Origin: Lentilitoribacter sp. Alg239-R112
Lineage (GTDB): Bacteria; Pseudomonadota; Alphaproteobacteria; Rhizobiales; Rhizobiaceae
DNA length: 64,000 nt
Direction of reading: 5' to 3'
NCBI RefSeq assembly: GCF_900537175.1
Contig: NZ_LS999833.1
Location: 2,460,261-2,524,260, forward strand
The notes beneath the pieces were generated by a model that saw only the letters and a list, made by a program, of their open reading frames with translations, made no database searches and was not told the DNA's origin. Below are positions 1 through 7,699 of the stretch, piece after piece (within the stretch, counting starts at the first letter, position 1; each line of letters opens with the position of its first letter). A program made the translations under genes and the position numbers.

Positions 1-69
1 GTAGCTCAGGGGTAGAGCATAACCTTGCCAAGGTTAGGGTCGAGCGTTCGAATCGCTTCACCCGCTCCA
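1..69 (+). tRNA. tRNA-Gly (anticodon GCC), 5' end outside window
   Basis: The first bases are the D-arm of a tRNA; about the first six or seven nucleotides of the acceptor stem lie upstream of the window. The anticodon stem-loop is visible around the loop ttgccaa, with anticodon GCC at 27-29, followed by the variable loop, the T-arm with gttcgaatc, and an encoded CCA at 67-69. The 3' half is duplicated at 19921-19967, which makes this gene the integration site of the adjoining island; this copy remains the functional tRNA because its 5' half is here. Confidence 0.93.
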
Positions 70-70
70 A
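24..70 (+). repeat. attL: tRNA-side 47-bp direct repeat
   Basis: The segment from the anticodon loop to one base past CCA is identical to 19921-19967. The match stops at position 23 (c here, g at 19920) and after 70. Exact repetition of a tRNA 3' end around a tyrosine integrase gene is the classic attL/attR pair of a site-specific genomic island. Confidence 0.9.
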
Positions 71-117
71 TTTTTCTCAATAGTATCAATATGTTGCAGC
101 CGGGACACTTTTACCTC

Positions 118-146
118 AAATTTGGCACTGCCAAATATTGCCAAAT
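118..146. repeat. TGCCAAA repeats, possible integrase arm sites
   Basis: Just inside attL there is an inverted pair (tttggca at 121-127, tgccaaa at 129-135) followed by a third copy, ttgccaaat, at 138-146. Similar words, tgccaaatt at 19800 and tgccaac at 19847, lie just inside attR. Tyrosine integrases bind such arm-type repeats flanking the core site. Binding is inferred from position and repetition only. Confidence 0.35.
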
Positions 147-278
147 GCTGAGCGGTTTTGTATTGCCCAACCACAATCTAGGGTTCCGATGGAATCCATC
201 AAATAATCATAGTTGCAAATTTATCAGATAAACAATACCGTAATAATTCAATGAACTTTGACTTAAGTGAACGAATTA

Positions 279-770
279 ATGAATCAGGTTGTACCACTTC
301 TTCAGCGACTGTCGTCAGAAATAAACCAAGAACAGAAAAAGAGTTTGGAACGTTTTTTAGGGGACTTGTATCTATATGTTCAAAAACGCGACCAAGCAGA
401 TGATGACGATCTAGAAACAAAGCTAGTGAGCGCAAACAGGACTATGGAAATCAAAAATGCAGAACAAAGTTTGGAGTCCTTTGTCATGCTATTAGAACAG
501 TATCAGTATTTTCCGTCGGGGCAAAAGCTCTTCGGATTTTTTTTAGGCCGTATACACGACGTGTTTTGTCATCAGATTTTGAACCGCATTAATAGTTTAA
601 ACGATTCCGACATAGATCGTATTATCCAGACAGAAATCATAGACCAAACTATAACGGATATGGGTGAAGGGTTTGAGCATTTTACACTAACACACAAACA
701 CGTGAGAGGCATGGTGTACTACTTAGCAGATCGTTGTTTTGTAAGGTGGGATAAAAAATGTACAGCTTAA
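279..770 (+). CDS. Unknown protein, first gene of Rad50-like ATPase module
   Basis: About 163 residues, soluble, mostly helical in appearance, with acidic DDDD at about residue 35 and no signal peptide or membrane segment. I do not recognise the family. It overlaps the next gene by 13 nt, and that gene in turn overlaps the ATPase gene, so the three are almost certainly translated as a unit. Its place ahead of a middle-component-like protein and a zinc-hook ATPase resembles ABC-three-component (ABC-3C) and Lamassu-like defence loci, where an accessory or effector protein precedes the ATPase. The start is uncertain: ATG at 279 is chosen, an in-frame GTG lies at 267, and neither has a strong ribosome binding site. 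Confidence 0.6.
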   Translation: MNQVVPLLQRLSSEINQEQKKSLERFLGDLYLYVQKRDQADDDDLETKLVSANRTMEIKNAEQSLESFVMLLEQYQYFPSGQKLFGFFLGRIHDVFCHQILNRINSLNDSDIDRIIQTEIIDQTITDMGEGFEHFTLTHKHVRGMVYYLADRCFVRWDKKCTA

Positions 771-1282
771 CGTATACAGCGGCCTATGACCCTTATCATA
801 CAGTTTTTAGAATGCTCGGTCTTGTTTTTAATATGCAGCGAGACAAAGAAATCAATATTGAAACCTTAAGAATCGCTGATTTCTTTCATTGTTTTCCATG
901 GCTGCTCAAGGAAATGAGTGCTTACACAAAAATACCAGAATTCCTAAAGCATAAGAACATGGTGGTTAGACTGAACCCAAGGCCAAAGTTTGGCAAACTA
1001 CCCGATAGCCGAATAATGTTTGAAAGGATGTTTGCTTCGCAACTCGCAGCAAAAAATTTACTCGAAATAAACGGTATATTTGAAAGCAATGACGATATCT
1101 TGATCTATAATTCTCTAGATTCAATAGGTGTCGAACTCACACAGCGTGTGGAAAGTTACGCTACAGAAAATTCAGAATTACTAAAATTCATTTCCTCCAA
1201 ATTGATGTTGGTGCCGTTACAAGGACCGGGAGGGTTAAAAGACCGATCTGGGTTAAGTGAGTTTAGATATGACAATGTTTAA
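758..1282 (+). CDS. ABC-3C middle-component-like protein
   Basis: A 174-residue soluble protein. Near the N-terminus it has AAYDPYHTVFRMLGL, then a helical region (IADFFHCFPWLLKEM) and RIMFERMFASQLAAKNLL. As far as I remember, an AYDP-H-FR start followed by a winged-helix-like segment is typical of middle components of ABC-three-component conflict systems; I assign this from motif memory and gene order, not from a search. AAGGTGGG lies upstream of the ATG. The gene overlaps its upstream neighbour by 13 nt and the ATPase gene by 14 nt, indicating translational coupling. Its expected role is to link the ATPase to an effector or to DNA. Confidence 0.55.
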   Translation: MYSLTYTAAYDPYHTVFRMLGLVFNMQRDKEINIETLRIADFFHCFPWLLKEMSAYTKIPEFLKHKNMVVRLNPRPKFGKLPDSRIMFERMFASQLAAKNLLEINGIFESNDDILIYNSLDSIGVELTQRVESYATENSELLKFISSKLMLVPLQGPGGLKDRSGLSEFRYDNV

Positions 1283-3200
1283 TCCAAACCTTCACGTAAC
1301 ACAGCTGACAATCCATCGGAATGGTTTGGTTGTCTTTGATGAGTGTTTTCACACTGGCCTTAATATTATCAGAGGTGAAAATAGTTCTGGCAAATCAAGC
1401 ATAATGGATTTCATATTTTATGCCCTTGGAGGTGATTTGGGCGAACACCAATGGCGCGAGACATCATTACTTTGTGATCGAGTTTATCTTGGTGTGACAC
1501 TCAATGGCGTTGAGTTAACCCTTTCAAGAGAAATTGAACAAAAAATATTTCGACCTATGGATATTTTTTTCGGCACTCATGAAGAAGCAATGAGTGCACC
1601 GATTAGCGAATGGGAGAAATTTTCTTACTCACGTGGCGGCTCCAAGAACCCCAAGGAGAGCTTTAGCCAAGTCTTGTTTAGACTACTGGGATTGCCTGAG
1701 GTACGTATCGAAGAGCAGAACGTAAAAGTAACGATGCACCAAATTTTGCGACTTTTGTATTCAGATCAACTCAGTTCTGTTGAACGTATTTTTAGAGATC
1801 AACAAATAGATGATGCAACCACTAAAGCTACTGTTGGCGATATCCTGCTCGGAGCTTACAGTGATAAGTTCTATAGGGCCACATTGCGCCTTCGCGAAGC
1901 TAAGGATGAATTGAAAGACGTAGTATCAACGGAAAGAAGAATTGGTAAAGAGCATCAAGTAGATGGTCAGCCGTTAACTCCAGAATGGTTGATAGCGGAA
2001 CACCATAAACTTGAAAATGAAATTCAATCTATCGCAGGTTCCATTGAAAAATTGGAAAATGAGATATTCTCCGAGCAATTCAAAGATCGCCTGACACTTA
2101 ATGATCAAGAATCTACTTATAAATTGGTTGTCGAACTACAATCAACCATTTCTGAAATAACTGAAAGCCTCCACGTCAAAGAACTCGAAATTTCTGACGC
2201 CAAAGATTTTATCTCATCCATGGATCATAAAATCGGTGAAATCACAGATGCCGAAGCGGTGGTAAAGGAATTTGAATATTTGGCATTCGATATCTGTCCA
2301 GCTTGCCTAGGTGTCATAACTGAGCATGAAATAGAAGGAGCCTGCACACTCTGCAAATCTTCATTCAACAAGGAAGACACTATAAACCGTTCTGCAAGAT
2401 TACTCAATGAAGCTATAAGACAGCGTGATCGTTCAAAGAGAATTCAAGAAGACCGCATTGTTGAACGAGATGACCTGAAACGAAAGCTAGAAGCTGAGAG
2501 GCAGAAATGGGAAGATGCCAATCGATACTACTCCATTTCACTAAGAACACCTACCACTGAATTACGATCTGAACTAAGAAAACTGAATCGCCTCTCAGGT
2601 TACAAGCATCGTCAACTCGAAGAATTATCATTGAAAAAGTCTATAGTTGAGCAACTTCATCAACTTGCTGAATCTCGGAAAAATCTGATTTCGGAGATTT
2701 CTGATCTGGAAACAACTATTGATTCAGAGAGTAACAAGAATATTGAACGTCGCTCAATTGCCAGAAGGGCTATAGAAAACAACACACTAAAATTTCTCCA
2801 CGGCGATTTGGATAGACAATCTACCTTTGCTAACGCAGAGAAGATTAGTTTTGAATTTGACGGGGATCGACTATCAGTGAACGACGAGAGTTTTTTCTCG
2901 GCGAGTTCCATGGTATACTTAAGAAATAGTTTTCTGGCAGCATTTCACTTTTCATCAGTGGCGGATTCCAAATTTGGGCATCCAAGATTCATGCTTATGG
3001 ACACAATAGAGGATAAAGGAATGGAACCCCAGCGAAGCCAAAATTTCCAACGGGCTTTGGCTGCGCGATCTGATGATGCCAACTCGGTCCACCAGATAAT
3101 TATTGCAACTTCAATGATCGCCGACGAGTTAAACAACGAAAAATATGTCGTTGGAGAATATTACACGCACGAGAATAGAACTCTGAACATATTAACTTAA
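1269..3200 (+). CDS. Rad50/SMC-like ABC ATPase with zinc hook
   Basis: About 643 residues. Walker A GENSSGKSS is at 36-44. Long coiled-coil arms flank a zinc-hook-like Cys pair set (C343, C346, C359, C362; CPAC and CTLC). Near the C-terminus are a signature-like SASSMVYLRNS and a Walker B, FMLMDTIED, with D578. This is the layout of a Rad50-type head-coil-hook ATPase at half the usual Rad50 length, as in ABC-3C, Lamassu and similar anti-phage systems that act on DNA ends or structures. No Mre11 nuclease gene is adjacent. The first in-frame start is GTG 1257; ATG 1269 and 1275 are alternatives. Confidence 0.85.
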   Translation: MTMFNPNLHVTQLTIHRNGLVVFDECFHTGLNIIRGENSSGKSSIMDFIFYALGGDLGEHQWRETSLLCDRVYLGVTLNGVELTLSREIEQKIFRPMDIFFGTHEEAMSAPISEWEKFSYSRGGSKNPKESFSQVLFRLLGLPEVRIEEQNVKVTMHQILRLLYSDQLSSVERIFRDQQIDDATTKATVGDILLGAYSDKFYRATLRLREAKDELKDVVSTERRIGKEHQVDGQPLTPEWLIAEHHKLENEIQSIAGSIEKLENEIFSEQFKDRLTLNDQESTYKLVVELQSTISEITESLHVKELEISDAKDFISSMDHKIGEITDAEAVVKEFEYLAFDICPACLGVITEHEIEGACTLCKSSFNKEDTINRSARLLNEAIRQRDRSKRIQEDRIVERDDLKRKLEAERQKWEDANRYYSISLRTPTTELRSELRKLNRLSGYKHRQLEELSLKKSIVEQLHQLAESRKNLISEISDLETTIDSESNKNIERRSIARRAIENNTLKFLHGDLDRQSTFANAEKISFEFDGDRLSVNDESFFSASSMVYLRNSFLAAFHFSSVADSKFGHPRFMLMDTIEDKGMEPQRSQNFQRALAARSDDANSVHQIIIATSMIADELNNEKYVVGEYYTHENRTLNILT

Positions 3201-3230
3201 TTCTCTGCCATATTTATAACTAGAGTGGTA

Positions 3231-3899
3231 ATGTCGATGTCTGATCAAGAAACATATCTTCAGAAAAATTTCGATTGGCATATTTTGCGTGGTTTCGGCG
3301 CATCAAAGATAGCTTCTGTGACCGTTCTTATGCCATTCATCGGTTATGTAATTCTATACAATTCCCAATTCACGCATTGGCTTGGTGGACTTGGAGGCAT
3401 GCTGGATCAACATGATCTAAGCGACAGTTGTACACCCTATTTCAATTTTTTTGAACGGCTCAATCTTTTGTACTGCGGCCTCCTATCATTAGGGTTGTCT
3501 GCACTCACCTATAAACTATTTGCTCCGAAAGAGGTAAGCCACTATCGGGATGTCGATGAGTATATAGATTCTGTACGACCAAATTTAACTGCTCGTAGAA
3601 TTCGGGTCATGTACAGGACGATAGCCAATCGTAGACCTAAAATCGGTCAATCCTTATTGGAACGTGCTGGTTGGTTAGAAAACACAATACCCATCTCCAA
3701 GGCTTCAATTGAATTCAACCGAAACGAAAATGATGATCTAATACTCGATATACTCCGAAATTTTCATCAAGCGCAAAATCGTCATTACTACCGACTAGCC
3801 GTGGTGTTCTGTGCTTTTCTCTTTGTTTTGGGCACGTTGGTTCTGTCTCTCCCAGCTATCACGTTCACAATGAGAGTACTCTGCGTAATATTCGCCTAA
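3231..3899 (+). CDS. Small membrane protein, possible effector of ATPase module
   Basis: About 222 residues, with a hydrophobic segment near 25-45 (VTVLMPFIGYVILY), another near 80-100 (LLYCGLLSLGLSALTYKLF), a basic soluble region with RRIRVMYRTIANRR, and one or two C-terminal segments (LAVVFCAFLFVLGTLVLSL and the last 15 residues). The gene starts 30 bp after the ATPase gene on the same strand and ends the module, so it is probably co-transcribed. Membrane proteins often act as the killing arm of abortive-infection systems; that role is inference. The start is ambiguous between GTG 3225, ATG 3231 and ATG 3237. Confidence 0.6.
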   Translation: MSMSDQETYLQKNFDWHILRGFGASKIASVTVLMPFIGYVILYNSQFTHWLGGLGGMLDQHDLSDSCTPYFNFFERLNLLYCGLLSLGLSALTYKLFAPKEVSHYRDVDEYIDSVRPNLTARRIRVMYRTIANRRPKIGQSLLERAGWLENTIPISKASIEFNRNENDDLILDILRNFHQAQNRHYYRLAVVFCAFLFVLGTLVLSLPAITFTMRVLCVIFA

Positions 3900-3921
3900 A
3901 ATACTGAATTGGTGTTCTTCT

Positions 3922-5043
3922 TTAACCAATAGTCAACGGCATTTCGATCACTCGGTCTTTCATCGCCTCATCAGGCATATGAATATAGTGATCCAGTGTT
4001 ACCCGTGAACTTGGAGAATGGCCCATCATCTTCTTGATCAATTCCAGTGGTGTACCATTGATCCACTGATAGCTGGAGAACGCCTTACGGCCATATTTTG
4101 GGGTGAACTTCATCGGCTTACCGAAACGCTCAACACCAGACCGTACAATGGCTGACCGAAGCGATTTACGACAATTGTCGATATGCTTCGTTGGATTCTT
4201 ATCACTGGGAAAGACCCAATCACTTTCCTCCAGTTCAGTGCGAAGTTTTATCAGGTCCTGTTTCAAACCATCACCCATGATCACATCACGAACAGATGTT
4301 TCCCCTTTAGGATCAAACGTCGCAGTTTGGCAGATGTGGATACGGTTGTTATCAAGATCGACCTGTTCCCAACGCAATTCATAGGCTTCCGACTTTCGCA
4401 AACCCGTTTCGATCATCAACCGCATCAACACTCTGATCTTAAAAGGGAGTTCATCAAGAATTTTAACCATCTCATCCAAGGTCGGCACTTCGGTCTTGAC
4501 CTTGAACTCCCTTAGCGATCTGAACTTCAGAGGTCGATCAATGAGACGTTTATCAAAGCACCAGTTCATGAGAGCTTTGAGTTTACGAGTTTCTGTGTTG
4601 ATCGTAACAGGTTTGATCTGCTCCTTACGACGTGCGGCTTGATAATCCATAACATGAGTTTCATCGACGATGCCGATATCCAATTCACCCATCTCTTTCA
4701 GGACATGTGCGAGACCATTGAGATCAGTACGTAGTGACGATTTACGCTTATGGCCCGCCGCGACCTTTCGCTTCTCATCATCCAACCACATGCCGAACAC
4801 ATCTTTCAATGTGAACCCGGTCATGCCCTTAGCTGTATTGTGTTCGACAAGCTGCTTACGTTTTACGAGTTCCTTAGCGGCATTCTTCGCAGCAGTTTTA
4901 GACGGGTACTGCTTCCGCTTCCGCTTATGGTTGCCATCATAGTTCGGCGGGATGTTCAATACCCACCGACCCGTAGCTTTACCATTGACCCGTTCTTCGC
5001 GAACGGAAATCTCTTTAATATATTCTGTCGTCTTCTTAGTCAT
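3922..5043 (-). CDS. int: Tyrosine recombinase / phage-type integrase
   Basis: A 373-residue protein with an N-terminal arm-binding region, a core-binding domain at about 75-165 and a catalytic domain to the end. The catalytic set is R216 (TGLRKSE), R319, H342 (MMGHS) and nucleophile Y353 (DHYIH). K316 sits in the usual first-His slot of the H-x-x-R box, a tolerated variation. It most likely catalyses integration and excision between the tRNA-Gly repeats at 24-70 and 19921-19967. Unusually it is not next to the att site: the four-gene ATPase module lies between. The stop is 22 nt from the convergent membrane-protein gene, and the excisionase-like gene lies 12 nt upstream. Confidence 0.95.
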   Translation of the reverse strand: MTKKTTEYIKEISVREERVNGKATGRWVLNIPPNYDGNHKRKRKQYPSKTAAKNAAKELVKRKQLVEHNTAKGMTGFTLKDVFGMWLDDEKRKVAAGHKRKSSLRTDLNGLAHVLKEMGELDIGIVDETHVMDYQAARRKEQIKPVTINTETRKLKALMNWCFDKRLIDRPLKFRSLREFKVKTEVPTLDEMVKILDELPFKIRVLMRLMIETGLRKSEAYELRWEQVDLDNNRIHICQTATFDPKGETSVRDVIMGDGLKQDLIKLRTELEESDWVFPSDKNPTKHIDNCRKSLRSAIVRSGVERFGKPMKFTPKYGRKAFSSYQWINGTPLELIKKMMGHSPSSRVTLDHYIHMPDEAMKDRVIEMPLTIG

Positions 5044-5055
5044 GGATGCACACGC

Positions 5056-5460
5056 TTAAAGTTGCTTGAGTGCTTCCAGAGCAGGGTTCTCGACGTTCGA
5101 TGACGGGATGTGATCGATGACACTCATCCGCTTCACCAGACCCGTGCCACGCTTCACCACACGGCGACGTGAGCGAACATAATCTTCAAGATCAGATTTC
5201 AGATAAAGCGTATAGCGCCCAACGCCTTCATAGGTTGGCAGTTCATCGATTGGCATTGTTTGCAACGTGCTCACAGCACAGTGCAGCAACTCAGCAGCCT
5301 GATCTATGGTCAGGATTGTTTTCGACTGAAGCGCGATCTGGCGAAAGGCCATGGCGACCTCTTCACCGGGTAAAAGATCAGTCGGCGGCAAAACCGGACC
5401 AAAGTGGCCTTCGCTCATCGGCAACGTTTCAATGGTATTTTGGATATCTGTATCACTCAT
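5056..5460 (-). CDS. Excisionase-like HTH protein
   Basis: About 134 residues. A central helix-turn-helix resembling MerR/excisionase (HTH_17) is seen in ILTIDQAAELLHCAVSTLQT, followed by a wing (GRYTLYLKSDLEDYV) and a basic RSRRRVVKR tail. It lies directly upstream of int on the same strand, the usual place for a recombination directionality factor. The ATG at 5460 is chosen over an in-frame TTG at 5466 because GAGG at 5470-5473 is 9 nt from the ATG but only 3 nt from the TTG. The N-terminal 65 residues before the HTH are longer than in minimal Xis proteins and of unknown role. Confidence 0.7.
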   Translation of the reverse strand: MSDTDIQNTIETLPMSEGHFGPVLPPTDLLPGEEVAMAFRQIALQSKTILTIDQAAELLHCAVSTLQTMPIDELPTYEGVGRYTLYLKSDLEDYVRSRRRVVKRGTGLVKRMSVIDHIPSSNVENPALEALKQL

Positions 5461-5481
5461 GGGCAATTACCTCTTCTGAAA

Positions 5482-5503
5482 GGGGTGCACCTCCATGCAC
5501 CCC
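5482..5503 (-). other. 8-bp perfect stem-loop between two minus-strand genes
   Basis: ggggtgca (5482-5489) and tgcacccc (5496-5503) form a perfect stem with a 6-nt loop. On the minus strand it follows the stop of the 5529-6182 gene and precedes the excisionase-like gene. The T-run after it is poor (ctttc), so it may be a weak terminator, an attenuator or a processing hairpin controlling xis-int expression. Confidence 0.5.
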
Positions 5504-5528
5504 CGTTTGGCTGGAGTTAATGAACGCA

Positions 5529-6182
5529 CTAAGCATCGTACATTTCTTCTTGATGAAGCCAGTTAACAGCCTCATGGTGGTGAAATGCCCAATATTGAAT
5601 GAGGGGAATGAGCTTAAGCTCTGTTACTTCTTCCCAACTGCGTTCACTCTCCAGAAGGATCGCCATTGTTTCAAGCTGACAATTCGAGAAAAACTGACCG
5701 CTAAAGAGACGAATGGTTTGTCCCTCCGCCAAGATGTCACGTTTGAACGGTGTCAAACATCCATCCTCGGACTTTTTAAGAAAATAGACCCTATTAATAT
5801 GAATATCGAAAACAAAATCATCAATCGGGTCAACTTTCAATTCAACGAAGCGCAATGGTCCAAACTTACCTGATGTATCAAGGATAATTTTGGTTTCAAC
5901 TGAACCTTCTACAGACCAACGAAATCCATCACGATTGGGTTTTGTGATATCAAAGAGTTTAGGATGTTCTTCTTCGATAAGACTATATTCGTCTGCATAT
6001 GAAAGGATAGTGTGTTGAATTTTCCGAACCAAATTTTCCGGGATGAAACCACCGTTCTCTCCAACGCAAATATGCTGTGCGATTTCGAGAGGCAGGCTTG
6101 GATCAACCATGTAATTTGATTCAACGCTACATGTAAGGTGAAGCTGTTGTCCGGTCGCTTCAGTACCAATATTATGTGTCAT
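5529..6182 (-). CDS. Unknown island protein, paralog of 11982-12593
   Basis: A 217-residue soluble protein of unknown function. It shares with the product of 11982-12593 the same ordered motifs: EYSLIE then GFRW (about 85-110), a beta-rich middle with KFG-VEL, and LIQYW-HH-(V)-LH near the C-terminus. Identity is low but order and spacing agree, so the two are diverged paralogs. AGGA lies about 9 nt before the ATG. It sits between the XRE repressor and the xis-int pair on one strand, so it may belong to the island's control or excision operon. No catalytic motif is recognised. Confidence 0.75.
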   Translation of the reverse strand: MTHNIGTEATGQQLHLTCSVESNYMVDPSLPLEIAQHICVGENGGFIPENLVRKIQHTILSYADEYSLIEEEHPKLFDITKPNRDGFRWSVEGSVETKIILDTSGKFGPLRFVELKVDPIDDFVFDIHINRVYFLKKSEDGCLTPFKRDILAEGQTIRLFSGQFFSNCQLETMAILLESERSWEEVTELKLIPLIQYWAFHHHEAVNWLHQEEMYDA

Positions 6183-6460
6183 TGATTATTTTCCTCGTTG
6201 ACAAATTAAATTACAAGCACCTGCTTCTGACATTGAACATGAGGAATAATCACACTTGCCCACTACACAGAAACAATGAGATGAGCAGGGCTGTGCCAAA
6301 TGGAATGCCTATTGCTCAACGCGACTAATTTCAGTTGCATTTTAGGGGAGTAGTGTGGGTTATATATGTGAGGGTAATTTGAGATTTTTTGTGAGTGTAA
6401 GTCGCCTTACACTTATAGATGTAGTATCCACAAAACAGAAATCAACACCGCCCCCAAAAT

Positions 6461-6883
6461 TTAATTCACCATTGTTTCCAAGATATCTTCATACTCGGCA
6501 ACATTAACATCATCGGATGAGAGACCATCCTTCTCAAGACGCTTGGTTTCCATCTTGTAAATGGCAATGCATAGATCAGCACGTTTTTTCGACGGTACTG
6601 AAAGCTCTAACCGTTGAAGCAAAGTGTCAAGCTGTTCGATTATTGAATGCATGATTTCCAAATTAAGCTCTCCCGTTTGATGGGGAGCGAGATAGAGTTC
6701 TTGGGGCTTGACCTCCAAGACATCTGCGATCTGCCGCATACGTGCTTGTGTCATAGAGGATTTGCCATTTTCCAACCGACTTAGCTGCGTGATGGTGATG
6801 CCTAGTTTTTTTGACAAAGCATCTTGGCTCAGGCCGCGTTCTTTGCGCTTCTGTGCAATGGAGTTGGGAATTCTGGATGTCAT
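6461..6883 (-). CDS. XRE-family transcriptional repressor
   Basis: A 140-residue protein with a Cro/CI-type helix-turn-helix at about 9-63 (KKLGITITQLSRLENGKSS in the recognition region), followed by a helical C-terminal half with no peptidase motif. It is transcribed away from the secreted small protein at 7057, and the 170-bp gap between them carries an 18-bp palindrome overlapping both predicted promoters. It is therefore probably an autoregulated repressor that sets the island's quiescent state and controls 7057 onward; it could also influence the downstream xis-int genes. Confidence 0.88.
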   Translation of the reverse strand: MTSRIPNSIAQKRKERGLSQDALSKKLGITITQLSRLENGKSSMTQARMRQIADVLEVKPQELYLAPHQTGELNLEIMHSIIEQLDTLLQRLELSVPSKKRADLCIAIYKMETKRLEKDGLSSDDVNVAEYEDILETMVN

Positions 6884-6951
6884 GGCACTCTGCCTGTCTC
6901 ATTGATTTGGTCACCCCCAATTATTGTTAAAAAGAGAATCGTTACTAGTCA

Positions 6952-6969
6952 CAATATAATACTATATTG
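6952..6969. promoter_or_regulatory. Palindromic operator candidate for the XRE repressor
   Basis: CAATATA, a 4-nt spacer atac, then TATATTG form a perfect 7+7 inverted repeat. It overlaps the predicted -35 of the rightward promoter (6967-6972) and the -10 of the leftward promoter (6956-6961). XRE dimers commonly bind such palindromes; occupancy would block both promoters. Binding is inferred. Confidence 0.6.
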
Positions 6970-6983
6970 ACATAATATGTAAA
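6956..6983 (-). promoter_or_regulatory. Predicted sigma70-type promoter of the XRE gene
   Basis: Reading the minus strand, TTTACA (6978-6983) and TATTAT (6956-6961) are separated by 16 bp and lie about 75 bp upstream of the XRE start at 6883. The -10 falls within the palindromic operator, consistent with autorepression. Confidence 0.5.
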
Positions 6984-6995
6984 TCATGCTATCTA
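6967..6995 (+). promoter_or_regulatory. Predicted sigma70-type promoter for 7057 gene
   Basis: A consensus TTGACA (6967-6972) is followed after 17 bp by TATCTA (6990-6995), about 60 bp upstream of the start at 7057. The -35 overlaps the palindrome at 6952-6969, so the XRE protein would be expected to repress it. Confidence 0.6.
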
Positions 6996-7056
6996 ACAGC
7001 AATCCAAAATTACATTAAGTTTACACTTAACATCGATATTCATGAGGAGGACTTAT

Positions 7057-7329
7057 TTGAACATTCGTCTGAGAGATACACTGCGTCTGCTATTCATCAC
7101 CATGGTGTTTGTACCATCTACCGTAATGGCTTCTGATGTTTCATTAGAGGATCAAGCCTACAAGCACTATCGCTGCTCTGCACTGGTTGAACTGAACCGG
7201 ATGACTGATGCAGATCGGATAGTTTGCGACCAATTAAAAACTGATGGTTTTGATCTGACTGTATGGGAGTTTGATAACCGGGAACAGTCAATCAAACTTC
7301 AAGAAGACGTATTTGCAGAGTTCTTCTGA
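7057..7329 (+). CDS. Small secreted protein with signal peptide
   Basis: About 90 residues. The N-terminus is basic (RLRDTLR) and followed by a hydrophobic core and VMA before SDVSLEDQ, a clear Sec signal peptide with cleavage after the Ala. The mature part is about 65 residues with two cysteines that could form a disulfide. TTG at 7057 is chosen because AGGAGG at 7045-7050 lies 6 nt upstream; the ATG at 7042 overlaps that ribosome site and has none of its own. It is the first gene to the right of the XRE-controlled promoter. The family is not recognised and its function is unknown. Confidence 0.65.
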   Translation: MNIRLRDTLRLLFITMVFVPSTVMASDVSLEDQAYKHYRCSALVELNRMTDADRIVCDQLKTDGFDLTVWEFDNREQSIKLQEDVFAEFF

Positions 7330-7444
7330 ATAACAAGAATGGATGACGGTTCTTACGACGTTCCAAACATCCATCGGCAGGTGTGGTCATTCGAGACTAC
7401 ACCTGTTTTGATATCAGGCGCATCAAATTGGGAGGGTACATAAT

Positions 7445-7588
7445 ATGAAGAGATATTTTTCTGTGAAACTTAAAAAGGGCCTGAACGAACGATGGGTTCG
7501 GGTAGCAGCACAGTCATTCACCAATGCGTCTCATGAGGCTGAGAAACAGCATTTTGGCTGGAAGACCATCGATGTCCAGCAGGGGTAA
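7445..7588 (+). CDS. 47-residue basic small protein
   Basis: A short open frame starting MKRYFSVKLKKGLNERWV and ending TIDVQQG, with no membrane segment. GGGAGGG at about 7430-7436 is 8 nt upstream of the ATG, an excellent ribosome binding site that argues for a real gene despite its size. It follows the secreted-protein gene by 115 bp and may share its promoter. Function unknown; phage-like small regulatory or anti-restriction roles are possible but unsupported. Confidence 0.6.
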   Translation: MKRYFSVKLKKGLNERWVRVAAQSFTNASHEAEKQHFGWKTIDVQQG

Positions 7589-7633
7589 TTTTCGGTCACG
7601 GGTGTTTAGTTCTTGACGAACAAAACCAACAAC

Positions 7634-7669
7634 AAAAAAGAGGAACCCCGGTTTGCTGGGATTCCTCTT
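7634..7669 (-). terminator. Rho-independent terminator, minus strand
   Basis: aagaggaa (7638-7645) plus ccc pairs with gggattcctctt to 7669, with one mismatch and an 8-nt loop. On the minus strand the hairpin is followed by a run of T residues (from the aaaaaa at 7634-7639). It lies 31 bp beyond the stop of the small minus-strand gene at 7700-7867 and also separates it from the convergent 7445-7588 gene. Confidence 0.75.
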
Positions 7670-7699
7670 CGATGAAACAAACATTTCTTAAAACCAAAC

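Noticed and set aside
25..231. Open frame over the tRNA 3' end (and its twin at 19922-20104)
   Set aside because: Its N-terminal codons are the tRNA-Gly repeat itself; it has no ribosome site and no protein-like continuation.
3907..3930. attggt...accaat inverted repeat between the membrane-protein and integrase genes
   Set aside because: Only a 6-bp AT-rich stem overlapping the integrase stop; too weak to call as a terminator.
5169..5873. 234-residue plus-strand frame opposite the excisionase-like and unknown genes
   Set aside because: Antisense to two better-supported minus-strand genes with clear motifs and ribosome sites; composition is not protein-like.
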